Shown piece after piece: positions 11,658-24,335 of a stretch of DNA of 64,000 nucleotides. How positions within the stretch are numbered: position 1 is the stretch's first letter; each line of letters starts with the position of its first letter. Source of the stretch: Sipunculus nudus (taxonomy: Eukaryota > Annelida > Sipuncula > Golfingiida > Sipunculidae); the NCBI GenBank assembly GCA_026874595.1, contig CM049308.1, positions 213,001 through 277,000 of the forward strand, in the 5' to 3' direction. Made by a program: the position numbers and the translations under genes. Under the pieces are notes generated by a model. That model was not told the DNA's origin and did no database searches. It saw nothing but the letters and a program-made list of their open reading frames with translations.

Positions 11658-13399
11658 ACTAGAATATGGGTAGTCTACAAGCGACTACGTGTATCCACCA
11701 AAATCAGAGTAGGAAAGGTGAAGTGGGGCATGGATTGAGTGGCAAGGGGAAATAGAGTGAGGTGTGTTGCATAATAGCCTGGATGTCTGAAGCCAATATG
11801 TGTATGTAGGTTGCGCCTTCTACCCCAAAATCCAGAAAGCTGTCCAAGATGTATAAAGATGCAAAATTTTAGGCAGATAAGTCAAACCACTACTGAGATA
11901 TGAGTGATTTTAGCCCATGGCAGAAAAACAGACGGGTGCTATGCAAAAATGGTGGCAGGTGGCGCCACCAATTTTATGTATGATTAAGAGCTATGTGAGA
12001 TCTATACACATGCAGAATTTCAGGGGGATATGTCAAACCAGTCCTGAGATATAAGCCTGAATGTCTGCAGCGTATACATAAATGTAGGTGGTGCCACCTG
12101 CCACAAAATCCAGAAAGCTATCCAAGATGTACAAACCTGCAAAATTTAAAACAGATATGTCAAACCACTGCCGAGATATGAGTGATTTTATGCCACGGCA
12201 AACAAATAGATGGATGCTGTGCAAAAATGATTGCAGGTGGCACCAGCAGTTTTGCGTATGATTAAGAGCTATGTGAAATCTATAAACATGCAAAATTTTT
12301 GCCAAATCGGTCAAATGGTTCCTGAGATATGAGCTTGAATGTCTGCAATGTAAATTTGAATGTAGGTGGCGCCACCTGTCATAAAACAAGAAAGCTGTCA
12401 AGGATGTATACACATGCAAAATTTGAGGTGGATAAGTCAAACCATTGCCGAGATATGAGTGATTTTATCCCAAGGCAGATGAACAGATGGACGCCGTGCA
12501 AAAATGGTGGCAGGTGGCGACACCAGTTTTGCATATGATAAAGAGCTATGTGAGATCTATACACATGCAAAATTTCAGGGGGATATGTCAAACCAGTCCT
12601 GAGATATAAGCCTTAATGTCTGCAGCATATACATAAATGAAGGTGGCGCCACCTGCCACAAAATCCAGAAAGCTATCCAAGATGTATAAACCTGCAAAAT
12701 TTTAGACAGATATGTCAAACCACTGCCGAGATATGAGTGATTTTATGCCACAGCAAACAAATAGACCGATGCTGTGCAAAAATGATTGCAGGTGGCACCA
12801 TCAGTTTTGCATATGATAAAGAGCTATGGGAGATCTATAAACATGCAAAATTTTGGCCCAACTGGACAAACAATTCCCGAGATATGAGCTTGGATGTCTG
12901 TAGCTAAAACATGAATGTAGGTGGCTCCACCTGTCATAAAATCAAGAAAGCTGTCCATGATGTATACACATGCAAAATTTCAGGTGGGCAAGTCCAACCA
13001 ATGCAGAGATATATGTGTTTTTACCCTAAGGCAGATGAACAGTTGGACCCTGTGCAATGATTGTTGCAGGTGGCGCCACCATTTTTAGTGTATGTTATAA
13101 AGCTTTCCAAGGGCTAAATTTGTGCAAAATTTTTAGCCTTATCAGTCAAACGGTTCCCAAGATATGTGGGTTTATGTGTGGAAAAAGACGCAAAAATGGA
13201 TGCTTCGCAGAGAGGAAAGGTCAGAGGTCAACCAAAAATGAGGGCGCAGCAGTTCACATGTGACCAATCATAATTCCAAATTTTAAAAATTCTACCCAGT
13301 GGTTATGGAGGAGTTCTCCGGAATCCTTTGTGGCGATGGCAGCAGCGTCGGTGTCCGACTGAAAACATAGTATCCGCAAAACTCTGTTTTAGCGGATAC
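11658..13399 (+). mobile_element. R9 element, complete copy
   Basis: It begins ACTAGAATATGGGTAG and ends with the hairpin GTATCCGC (13370-13377) and GCGGATAC (13392-13399), followed by AATGATTG of the R4 host. R4 copies at 29450-29480 and 39110-39130 show the uninterrupted host CACAAAAATGATTG. The core is the 279 bp tandem array (anchors near 11935, 12210, 12490, 12770 and 13050) with GGTGGCGCCACC palindromes. It is non-coding, 1.7 kb. Confidence 0.83.
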
Positions 13400-15333
13400 A
13401 ATGATTGTAGCTGGCACCATCAGTCTTATATACAACGAAGAGATATATACATATGCCCAATGTCAGACTGATATGTCAAACCCCTCCTGTGAAATAAGCA
13501 GGTACATACACTGTGCAAAAGTCAATGTAGGTGGCACCACCTGTCTTGTAAATGAGAATACCATCAAAGACGCATAGACAGGTATCAGTCCAATACATCA
13601 AATTTCCCCAGAGTTTGATGCACTGGGCTGACAAGGCTTAGGTGAGTAAGGCAGTTGCCCCCAAGTGACCTGTGACATATTGCTGCCTCAAGCTACTGCA
13701 CTGAGTGAACTCTTGACCTGCACCTGGCTAGACTGAGTGAACTTTTGACCTGTACCTGGCTGCACTGAGTGAACCCTTGACCTCTTGCATAATCTGACAC
13801 AGTTGGCAGTCTGATAGATTCAGGCTGAACTTTGGTGCCAAATATGATGCAGTGAGCAGTCTGCCAAAGCTATAAATAGAATGCAGCTACTGCACTGAGT
13901 GAACTCTTGACCTATACCTGGCTGCACTTCTTCCAATCCTGGCACTGTGCCAAAACTATTTATAGAGCTGACATCATCTTGACCAATGGCTAACATCAAG
14001 GCACTGGCAATCTGCCAGTGGTAAACCAAGTGCTGCCATCTGTTCACAAAAGTGGTCCCTACTTGAAATAACTTTGAAATTTATTTTCCCAAAACAAAAT
14101 GCTTTTCAGTTGACTTTTTATAAAAAAGAAATCAGGAACATATGTAAAATTATTATGGATGCATACTGAATGCAAAATTAAAATACAGATATATATCATT
14201 GATGGCAAATTCTTGAATTAAGTTGAGTAGGGATACCAATAATTTATAATTTACGTACAGTTGTCTTTATATAGCCACAGAGAGCTGAATATCCATGATT
14301 GTAACATTGCCTGGTATGATGAATAACTTAAATCATAAATCTAATTTTTTTAAAAGCTTTCAAAAATTTTTTTTATCAATATTAACCAAATATAACCTGA
14401 AATTTAAATGTCTAGTGGCATGATGTAATAGATGCTTATAAACTGGTGCCAGGCTAGATGTAACTGCATCACACAGCCAACATATATGGTAAAATGACTC
14501 AATTCAATCTCCATAATTCAGCCAAAAATCATTCATGTGGAACCATTAATGACAATTATTATAAGAATTTATGTAGGGATTATTCTTGTACAATATTTAA
14601 CAAACTGGCATCAGTGGCATCAGTCGGAAAACGTTTCGCAAGTTTATAACTCATATAGGAAGATACAGCAAACTGGTTAAGTTCAGCTTCCTGTAACTCA
14701 GCCAAAAAGCACTGAATCAAAACCATTAATTAAATGGTTAAACATTTTGGCCATATGGTTTCAGAGAAGAAGTTTTTTGTAGCCCTCAGTGTGATACAGG
14801 CACTAATGACCCCGTAACAAAAAAGGCCGATGCAGGTGGCGCCACCAATACCTCAATTTCAGATATGACCTATGTGAACAACATTGGCATTAAATTTGGT
14901 GATGATAGCTTCAGCTGTTTCTGAGATTTAAATTTTAATATGCTTTTTTGCACAATTAACAAAGTTCAACCTCCTGTAACTCTGCCAAAAATCTCCAAAC
15001 TGGAACCATTCGAACAAACTTGAGAAAGATTGTTCCAAGGATCATTTCTGTGAAACATTGGACAATTTGGCTGGACAGTTTCGGAGAAGAAGATTTTTAA
15101 AGCTTTTTTACCTTTTTCCCTATAAAATCTAAGAAAATGCAGTTAGAAAAAAAATAAACAAAATCCGATATAGTTTTTTGGATGACTGATTATTTGCAAA
15201 AATTTGGTGATGCTAGCTCCTGCCATTTTCGAGATAGCTTTGGTTAATGTACAGACGATGCATGACATACGACGCACAACGCACGACACACGAAGGACGC
15301 CGCAGCACCATCGCATAAGCTCACAGGTTCGCT

Positions 15334-15640
15334 AACAAAACTGTTGATGTTACTAGCAGCCAAGCAAATGCCAGTAAACAAACACTCGACAGGCATCAGG
15401 CTTCGCCCGGAAATCACGTGTAGGGCCATTCTCTCTGTGCCTGTGGCCTCTTCAAGCGGTTGCCGGGGCGATGAACTGTCACTCAAAACAAAATGAACAA
15501 CATTAGAACCGTGTATTCCTTGCTTGGCTCGTAAACCGTTTTGTCTTCCAGCACAGGGTCTCATCTGATTGGACAAAAATACAGTGCTCCCCTCTGGTGT
15601 AGAGATTCAGGATACGAGGTCAAAACTAACAGCACTTACG
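15334..15640. other. Unassigned GC-richer intronic stretch
   Basis: This lies between the R4 3' end and R1-like sequence. Base composition is clearly richer in G+C than the surroundings. A minus-strand frame is open over about 15244-15576 but includes R4 end sequence, and I recognise no domain. It may be unique LARS2 intron or an unrecognised element. Confidence 0.35.
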
Positions 15641-16519
15641 ATATAGGTAGTTGGCCTATAGGTAAAGCGCTGTGTAAAGAGCGTAAGGGGAAGCCTGCTG
15701 GTTGTTGCCAAGCTGAGCCAAGGCAAGCTGCCTGGAGGGGGGTTACATAATACAAGTGAAGGCTGTACTGCTAGGTGGGCCTGATGTAAACAACACTTGA
15801 CATGGTGTATTAAAACATGAATAAAAACTTCTCTTTTCAATCAATTCCTTTGAAATTTTAGATTTTAAAAGATCAAATCCTTATGTATATATGCTCTGAA
15901 AATTTAATCAACAGTGCTTACAGGGAAAAAACATGCTGTAGCCAAAGTTGGACAAAATTTAAGGTATTGATTTTTTATTTTTATTCTAATAACTAAATAA
16001 ATTTGCAAAATTCAGATCTAATTTTGGGTTAGCAATTGAATCTTGTTTTAATAAAGTTATATCCTTGAAAAAAAAGTCTCTAGCTTCAGGAAATCTCATG
16101 TTAAGTGAGTAAATATATTTCTTGATTTTAAAAAAATTGCATTATATTTTGGCCCATAACTTCAAAACAATAATCAATACTGACCTTATTTATGGTATGT
16201 TAATAGAAAATGTATGGATGAATATGAATACTAAATATGATCAAAAACAGATAAGTGGTTTTGATATTAGGCAGCCTTGAAGTGTAACAAGGGCTTTTTT
16301 TATAGAAAACGGAGGTTTTTGCTTAATATTTCAAAGGAACAGAGTCCTAGTGACCCAATTTTTGGTATGGTAGGAGATTTTGAGAATCTCTAACTGTATG
16401 CTAAATTTTGGATTCACAGGTCCAACGGTTTCCAAAAGTGCCCTCCTAATGGCGGGACGGACAGACGGACGGACAAAGGATGACTGCCGTAGCTCAGATG
16501 ACTTATAGTCAGCTGAGCT
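15641..16519 (+). mobile_element. R1 family, 5'-truncated copy
   Basis: The body matches the R1 'A' subtype (compare 40755-41500), including CTTGACATGGTGTAT and AAATTTAAGGTATTGATTTT. It ends with an ACGG tract (16445-16475) and GTCAGCTGAGCT at 16508-16519, then AAAAACCC. The end lies 57 bp beyond the donor of a LARS2 exon. Confidence 0.75.
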
Positions 16520-16576
16520 AAAAACCCAAATCAATGTCCCCCGTTCTGAGGAAGTGGGGGACAATAATTAAATCAC

Positions 16577-16750
16577 CTGAAAAGTCAACTTTCTCTGGTC
16601 CAAGGTATTTTCCAGTGTCCTTGACCTTGAAACTTTGACCCATTACCATGCCCTGGGTCAGGAGATTAATGAAGGGTTCCCTGTGTCCCAGCATTCCTTG
16701 GTCATTCAGGAAATGGTTGATGAACCGGGCATAGTACAGATGCATGATGG
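16577..16750 (-). CDS. LARS2: LARS2 exon: HLYYARF segment
   Basis: Two bases complete Ala, followed by 57 codons starting IMHLYYARFINHFLND and ending KVDFS plus one base. AIMHLYYARF follows KEH in bacterial-type LeuRS and binds substrate. GHREPFINLLTQGMV corresponds to the helix leading towards the KMSKS-containing region. The acceptor is TTCCCAG. The donor is GTGATT, weaker than the others. The donor is 57 bp from the end of an R1 repeat (16519). This is the last exon I can identify; the remainder of the enzyme should lie at lower coordinates or outside the window. Confidence 0.95.
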
Positions 16751-17177
16751 CTGGGAATATAAGAATACATATGAATAAATCAAAACAATAGATAATCGTT
16801 AAATTAATATCCAAAAGGGGTATTCAAAGTTCAAAGCTATGATTATTATTTACATTCAAATGGATGACAATAGAAAAAAGTTGTTAAATTTTTTTTTACT
16901 TAAAAAGTTCCTCATCAGATTTTAATCAAGGTAACAACTAGCAAGTACTTGGGTTCATATATGTATTCAAGGCCAGATTTTGCTACAAATTGCTGCCCTT
17001 GTTATCTGTAGAATATTGATAAGTAAATTCATATATCTGTGTTTAACTACCAATTAAACATTACAATGTCAATCATTTCTGCAGACCAGGAGACACTACA
17101 GTGAACATATAACCTTGAAACGGGCTTCAAGTCCAAACTAAACACAGCTACAGAACTTTGTGCATCTAAAATAGAAA
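16751..17177 (-). other. LARS2 intron, non-repeat segment
   Basis: AT-rich intronic sequence upstream of the exon at 16577-16750. No repeat end or coding segment is recognised. Confidence 0.6.
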
Positions 17178-19586
17178 ACAAGGGACCCATCGGTCATGGC
17201 GCTCAGCTGTTATATATGATAAAAAATATGATTTGGGAATGAGGCACATGCTGGTTTTGTGTGGAAATAAATATAAGCTTAATTATGATTTGTTGGTGTT
17301 TAGCTTATGTATGATTTTGATAGTATCTTTGGAGACAGGAAAGAAGAATGATTTCATTTATTTTATTAACAAATGGAGTGCTTTTGTCACACAGATTTTG
17401 ACTTGGCAATATACTTTTATGAAGCACATATAATAAAAGAGTTTAACTATTTATTAAAATTTAATAACAAACATTTTGCCAATATAATTATATTAAAAAA
17501 AAATAAGAAGAAAATCATATGATTTTTTAAAATAAAATATAACTGAAATGATTATTAAAATGATATTATAGAATATATTCATGTCATGAATACATTTTGA
17601 AAGTATCTGCACTGGTATTCAAATACTTTCATTTTTACCTGAATTCCCATTCTTACGCAATAAAATTTTTTAATGCAGTACATATTCATATTCGTATTCA
17701 AATACATTTGCAAAGCATTCGCACCATGTCTAGTATTTATTCAGTTTTAGCCAAACAGTGATGCTGAGAATCCAGAATATACAAAATTAAAAAATTTAAA
17801 TAATGATCATAAGTACCTGGTTTTATGGCTTTTATTTATATTAAAAAATTAAATGTAATATATTCACTTTGGACTACTTTCACATCAATCTACACACTAG
17901 ACACAGTAGGAATCTAGATAAATATTATCAACTGCATCTTTGTCTATCATTATTTCTTTCATATGATCCCTAATGATTAGTAATGAATAATATGATTTAT
18001 TTTTTTAATCATTAAAATGAAAAAACTGAAAAATACCATAAATGACTGCATGGTGTTATTTGGAATAACACTGACATTGGCATTTTATCCATCCATACAA
18101 GATTCTTACATCATCAGTAACTGCAAGTTAATTTCCTGTAACTCATCAACTAACAAATTCCTTTTCTGTTAATTTTCTTTAATTTATTATTAAAAACCAA
18201 TAAAAATTATTAATTTATTGTTTACTGTTATGTTGTTTTTCAAAACTACTAGATGAGTTGGGTTTGACACCTGGATCAACTGTGGCTCGGCATTAGCTGC
18301 CTGGCTGCCCCAGTGTATGCTTCGCTCAAGCATGCATAATCTAATGAAAGGTCAAAAAGATCAACATACAGGTGACTGAAGAGGGGCTGGATTAAGCCTG
18401 GGTCTGAAATGGTCTCATAAAAACATTAATAAAAGCTACAATATTTGGCCAATTTCTTTCAGCTTTCTAAACTACAAAGATGAAATCCTTATGTGTGCAT
18501 TATATGAAAATTATATCAACAGTGCTCTCAGGAAACAAACGTGCCATGGTCAAAGTTGGGAAAAATTTAAGGTACTAATTTTATATTTATACTAATAACT
18601 TATAAAATTTGAAAAATTCAGAACTAATTTTTGGTATTCAATTGAATCTTGATTAAATAATGTTACATCCCTGACAAAAAATCTCTAGATTCAGCAATCC
18701 TCTTGTTAAGGGAGTAAATATATTTCTTGATTTTTTAAAAAGTGCATTATGTTTGGGCCCATAACTCAAAACAATTCAAATACTGACATCATTTCTGGCA
18801 TGTGCATAGCGAATGTATAGAAAAATATGTATGTTATATATGATCAAAGTCAGATCAGTGGTTTTGATATTAGGCAGTCTTACTGTGGAACAATGGGTTT
18901 TTAATGGAAAAATGAAGTTTTTCATAAATATTTCGAAGGAATTAATTCCTAGTGATCAAATTCTTGGCATGGTAGGGGATTTTGGAGCCATCTAACTGTG
19001 TGCTAAATTCAAGGAACTTAGAGCTTAAGCTGGGGAGCTGAGCTATAGCAAACTGCATAACACTAGCTTGATGTAAAATTGATGTGACATGGTGCTTGAA
19101 AACTTGAATAAAATCTACAGTTTTTGATCAAGTGGTTTCAAATTTTTGTTGTTAACAGACAAAATGCTAACAAAAATATGCTGTGAAAATTAAATCCACA
19201 GTACTTACAGGTAAAAAACGTGCCATGGTCAAACTTGGGCAAAATTTAAGGTACCAATTTTATATTTTTTGCCAATATTTAAAAAAATTTAAAAGATTTT
19301 GATCTAATTTTTGGTATACAATTAAATTTTGATCAATTAAAGTTGTATTACTGAAAAAAAGTCCCTACCTTTAACACTTTTGGTCTTAAGTGACCAAATA
19401 TCTTTCCTGATTTTTTTACAAGGTCCATTATGTTTGGGCCCATATCTTTTTTAAATTAAATAATACTGACTTAATTTCTGGCATGTACATAGGAACTATA
19501 TGGAGGTATATTTATGGTAAATATGAAGAAAACCAGATGAGTGGTTTTGATATTAGGCAGTCCTGAAGTGTGAAAAAAGATTTCTA

Positions 19587-21512
19587 ATAAGGGACCTATG
19601 GGTCACTATGCTCAGCTGAAGTTGACCTTGAAGGTAAAAATCTAAAATAATATCAAATGGAGATGCTGTGTAAGTGGAAAAGGTAATAAAGGCCATGATT
19701 GTTTTATATGATTGGTTTGTATTGATGAGCAAGAAATTGTTGCAAATAATATTTTGTGACCTAACCATGTGTTTCCTAATGTTGAAATTGAAGCATATGA
19801 GCAGTTTGTGAACAAATGATCTGTAATATTACCATGATCATTAGTTGGCTTTTTGATTAACTGTTGACATTTCAGTAGTTTACACATTTGTTCAACTGAA
19901 TCTATTTTTTGTACAATATATATTATTAAATATAAATGTATTTTTTTAATGAAATTAATACAGTTGAAATATAACTAATTAACAACATAAAACAGGGCAA
20001 ACAAAGCCTGATCTCAAATTCTGCTGAGGCAGGAAAATAATGAACAAATGTTCGTATTAAATCCTCATTTTTTTATTACATCCATTTTTTTTATTATAAG
20101 TTTATATTTCTATACATTTCCAATATAACATATATATCCGAATATAAAAGTTGATTCATAATTCTTAATTGCATCATCATAAATCTCAATCTTGTCAGAT
20201 AACACCACATCATGCATACAAATGTTTATTTATTTTTTACCACAAAAATATATCTTTTAAATCTGCAAAACAATAAATATCTTAAAATAATACTTGATTT
20301 AGATTTCACAATTTTTAAATGTGTCTTTATTTATCCATAATGTGCTTCATATTTTATAAATTTAAGCATACTGATGGGTTCAATTATATTTGTTAAAATC
20401 ATTTAAAAGAAAATTGATTTCTTTAAAAATGCCACATTACACAACATTGCATCTTCTTGATTACACCTTGAATTACCTTTTCAAGAAAAGTTTTTGCATA
20501 TCGGAGTGGGAACAGCATTACAATGAAGGAGATACAGTGAAAACAATAACAATTATTACTGCATAACACTTGGTGGGTTGGGTTTGCGGGGGGGGGGGGG
20601 GGGGGGGGGGGAGGGGGGTGATTGGGATGGTGATATGAGAATAACTGTACACCTGTCACAGCAGGGGATCTCCCCCAGTGACTGTAACAAATCAGAAACC
20701 CTGGCATAGCTGACTTCCATTGACCTGGAGTGGGACCCTGCATCTGTAATCTGTAATCAAAGCAAATGACTACAACAGAGCCTCAAGAAAAAATCAATAA
20801 CTAGCCTAATTTTCAAGCTTTTATTTTCAACTTTCAGATTTGAACAAATTAAATATTTATGTTTACATGCTGTGAAAATTGAATCAATGGTACTAACAGA
20901 AAAAAAACGTGCCATGGTCAAAGTTGGGCAAAATTTAAGGTACTGATTTTATTTTTATGCGAATAACTTAAAAAATTTACAAAATTCAGATCTAATTTTG
21001 GGTAAACAATTGAATCTTAATTAAACATAGTAATATACTTGGGAAAATAGACTCTAGTTTCAAAATTTTTCATGTTAAGTGAGTAAAAATTTTTTCCTGA
21101 TTTTTTACAAAGTCCATTATGTTTGGGCCCATAACTTAAAGAATTTATACTTAACAGACTTAATTTCTGGCATGTACATAGAAACTATACAGAGGAATAT
21201 TTATGGTAAATATGAGGAAAAACATATGAGTGGTTTTGATATTAGGCAGTCCTGAAGTGTGAAAATAGGTTTTTAATAAAAAATTGAGGTTTTTCCTTAA
21301 TTTCTCAAAGGAACGAAGTCGCAAAGACCCAGTTTTCGGCTTGGTAGGAGATCTTGGGGACATCTAACATTATGCTGAATTTTGGATTCCTAGGTCTTAC
21401 GGTTTCAAAACGTGCCACATCTACGGACGGACGGACGGACGGACGGACAGACGTACGGAAGACGGACAATGGACCACGACTATAGCTCAGATGACTTATA
21501 GTCAGCTGAGCT
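19587..21512 (+). mobile_element. R1 variant nested in R1
   Basis: It starts ATAAGGGACCTATGGG, one base from the usual ACAAGGG, and has CGCTCAGCTG degraded to TGCTCAGCTG. It ends with the (ACGG)n tract at 21423-21470 and the GTCAGCTGAGCT hairpin. It includes a long AT-rich region (19890-20420) and a 24-base G run at 20588-20611. Confidence 0.65.
20588..20611 (+). repeat. Poly-G tract
   Basis: A run of 24 G's is followed by A and further G's. It may form a G-quadruplex. Length calls in such tracts are error-prone. Confidence 0.9.
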
Positions 21513-22866
21513 AATAAAAAATTGAGGTTTTTCCTTAATATCTCGAAGGAACAAAGTCCTTTTGACCCAATTTTCAGTATAGCAGGAGATTTTGGGGACA
21601 TCTAACTGTATGGCAAATTTCAGATTCGTAGGTCCAATGGTTTCGAAACGTGCCAGTCTTACGGACGGACATCCGGACAGACGGACGGACAGACAGACGG
21701 ACGGACGACAGACAATGGCCCACGACTATAGCTCAGATGACTTATAGTCAGCTGAGCTAAAAATTTAAAAGATTTTGATCTAATTTTGGGCATAAAATTT
21801 AATTTTGATTAATAAAAGTTATATTACTGGAAAAAAAAGTGCTTGGCTTTAACATGTCTTGTGTTAAGTGATCAAATTTCTTTCCTGATTATTTTACAAA
21901 ATGCAATATGTTTGCGTCCATAACCTTTTAAAATTATATAATACGGACCTGATTTCTGGCATGTACATAGGAACTATATAGAGGAATATTTATGGTAAAT
22001 ATGAGGAAAAACAGATGAGTGGTTTTGATATTAGGCAGTGCTGAAGTGTGAAAAAAGGTTTTTAATAAAAAATTGAGGCTTTTCCTTAATTTCTCAAAGG
22101 AAGAGAGTCACAAAGACCCAGTTTGAGGCTTGGTAGGAGATCTTGGGGACATCCAAAATTATGCCAAATTTTGGATTCCTAGTTCTTACTGTTTAAAAAC
22201 ATGCCACATCTAGAGACAGATGGACGGACGGAAGACGGACAATGGACCACGGCTATAGCTCAGATGACTTAAAGTCAGCTGAGCTAAAAACTGGGTTTTT
22301 CTTATGAACAGAATGAATTGGTGAGATTATGTTACAGCAAAACAATAATTGCTTCTGTCTTCATTCTTGTTTCTGTTAGTTTGTGTGTTTCTTAAAAAAA
22401 TAAGTTACATAAATTTGAATGGAATCTCATGAAATGTTCAGGGCATTCCAACTGACCAATGAAGAAACAATTAGATTTTGGTGACAGATCTGGCACATGA
22501 ATGTCATCAAGGAATAGTCACAAATCTAGTCATTTATAAACCCTAAATTCCTGAGAACAAATAAGTGAATGGCAGAGGCTGGTTTTCATAAGAATGCAGA
22601 TTCCTAGTTACAAATGTTTACAGTGAAAGAAATAATGTTCTTATCTTCAATTCAAACAAATGAGATTACAGTGACCTAATTTAATTCACATTTTAGTGTC
22701 ATTTATAAATGTTGCCATAATGGTTTTACCAATGCAAAACGTAACAATTTAATTGGGAATTAACATAATGCATTTAACAGCAGTTGGATCTGTATACCTC
22801 AGTTAGCGGATATAAATTTGCGTGTGAATCTGCTGCATTTCCATCTGCTCTGTGTGTAACTCTTAC

Positions 22867-23039
22867 CATGTTCCTTGCCACCGATGTACAGGTCCACTGG
22901 CATGAGTCGGTTTGCTAGTTCAGGTGAGAATGGTAGCTGAGTGTTACGAGGATCAACATAACGTAAGTAATACCAGGATGAATCTACAAAGGTATCCATG
23001 GTATCCGTCTCCCTCCGGCCGTATCCACCACAGTCACAC
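22867..23039 (-). CDS. LARS2: LARS2 exon: [10 protein letters not shown] and [10 protein letters not shown] motifs
   Basis: One base completes the split Gly, followed by 57 codons and a trailing G. The recognisable segments in order are [27 protein letters not shown] and [12 protein letters not shown]. The last two are nearly invariant in LeuRS and form part of the leucyl-adenylate site. The acceptor is ACCTTAG and the donor is GTAAGAG. The trailing G is completed by CC in the next exon to give Ala (KEHA). Conservation is high and no disabling change is visible. Confidence 0.97.
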
Positions 23040-23175
23040 CTAAGGTACTCAAAATATTTGAAAAAATAAATATCATATGTTGCAAGTCAATTTAGATAAA
23101 CATAAAGCTACTCATTAAATGAAATAAAATCACATCTTAATGCTGGGACTAGAGACATCTACAAATGAACTATTA

Positions 23176-23887
23176 ACTAGATGTGGTCGGACAATGGTCC
23201 TCAGAGCGTCCCGCATTTCTGGGAGTGATGGGCTAGTTTACATATGGATTAAAAGTTAAAGTTAAAAGTTTCAAAATATGACAAACAGAAAAAGGTTTTT
23301 TTATCAATATGCATGAGGGAAAAATGCTACTGGTTTAAACCATATTAAAGAGGATATGTCTGAAATAATGTCTGCAATATAAACTGTGGTCTGGCCGCCA
23401 TATTGGATTTTTGGCGGTTTTGTAATTTAGTGGGGATGGAGCCCTCATATGTACCAATCATCCCTTTAAATTTGAGATATATCAAGCCTGTTGTTGTTCA
23501 GATACTGCACACAAAATAAAATCACTGTTTGTGCAGGGGTGGCCATATTGGAATTCCAACAGGTCTGTAATTCGATAAGTCTGGAGCCATTATAGGTCCC
23601 AAATATCCCTGTGAATTTGAGAAAGCTCAAACATGTTGTTGTTGAAATATTGCATGTGAAAGAAAATCACTGATTGCACTGTGGTGGGCATATTTGAATT
23701 CCGAAAGGTCTGTTATTTGACAGGTTTATGGCCCTTATAGATACTAATCATCCCTGTGAATTTGAGAAAGCTCAAGCATGATGTTGTTGAGATATCGCAC
23801 ATAAAAGAAAAGAGTCACTGATGGAAGGACGGAAGGACAGATTGACACTGTGATCACTACAGGGCACAGCTTGTCAAGCTGGGCCCT
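23176..23887 (+). mobile_element. R5 element in LARS2 intron
   Basis: It begins ACTAGATGTGGTCGGA and ends in the hairpin AGGGC-A-CAGCTT / AAGCTG-G-GCCCT followed by AATTACC, with a GGAC-rich tract just before (23825-23850). The interior holds about three diverged repeats of roughly 160 bp with AATTTGAGA and AAAATCACTG. It is non-coding, 0.7 kb, in the 1.3 kb intron between two LARS2 exons. Confidence 0.75.
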
Positions 23888-24335
23888 AATTACCTTGAGT
23901 TAATTACAATTTGGAAGTCACCACTGGCATAAGATCTTTACTGAGTAATGGGTGGGCACTTACCCTTGAATGAATCATGGCACCACTACAGGGTATTTGA
24001 TTTGATAAAACACCGATTTGTTCATTACCTTTAGCCAAAGGCCTTGCATATATTTTGATTCAGTAACTTCCTTTGGTAACTAATCTTAAGTAATTTATAG
24101 TTAGGTGGTTAATCTATATGACCCTGAATATAATTTAGTTTGGCAGCAAATCTTTTATGTGACCTAGACTCAATTATATTTTGAAATTACCTTTAGCTTG
24201 TGACCTTGAAAAATTATTATTGGTAGTTACCCTTGACATAAGACTGAGCACATTTTGGTAGCCACCCTTGGCATATAACTTGAATTGATTATTTTGATTT
24301 TTAAAGAATATCCTTGAAACCAGACCTCCACTTAC
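23888..24335 (-). other. LARS2 intron with degenerate short repeats
   Basis: The stretch is built from degenerate units around TTACCCTTGACATAAGAC, TTGGTAGCCACCCTTGGCAT and similar. No coding sequence is seen. Confidence 0.5.

Larger units (their letters stand above)
7443..15333 (+). mobile_element. R4 element carrying R11 and R9 insertions
   Basis: The 5' end is ACAAGGCCTACAGGCC with GCGAACCTGTG. The 3' end is AAGCTCACAGGTTCGCT followed by AA, after a short ACGAC/ACGC-rich tract (15250-15305). The GCGAACCTGTG/CACAGGTTCGC pair is an 11 bp terminal inverted repeat. R4 sequence is interrupted twice, at 7589-11609 and 11658-13399. Both sites have intact equivalents in the R4 copies at 29405-29480 and 39060-39130. 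Confidence 0.8.
17178..22285 (+). mobile_element. R1 composite with nested R1 variant
   Basis: The 5' end is ACAAGGGACCCATCGG. R1 3' ends (AGTCAGCTGAGCT) occur at 21512, 21758 and 22285, so several R1 tails are stacked. A variant beginning ATAAGGGACCTATGGG at 19587 and ending at 21512 interrupts R1 sequence: the flanks TTTCTAA and AATAAAAAATTGAGG rejoin into the motif seen intact at 22066-22077. The block fills most of the LARS2 intron between 16750 and 22867 and is non-coding. Confidence 0.75.

Noticed and set aside
1-16576. LARS2 exon with the KMSKS loop
   Set aside because: I looked for minus-strand MSKS-type words near good splice sites and found none convincing. It may be outside the window or missed.
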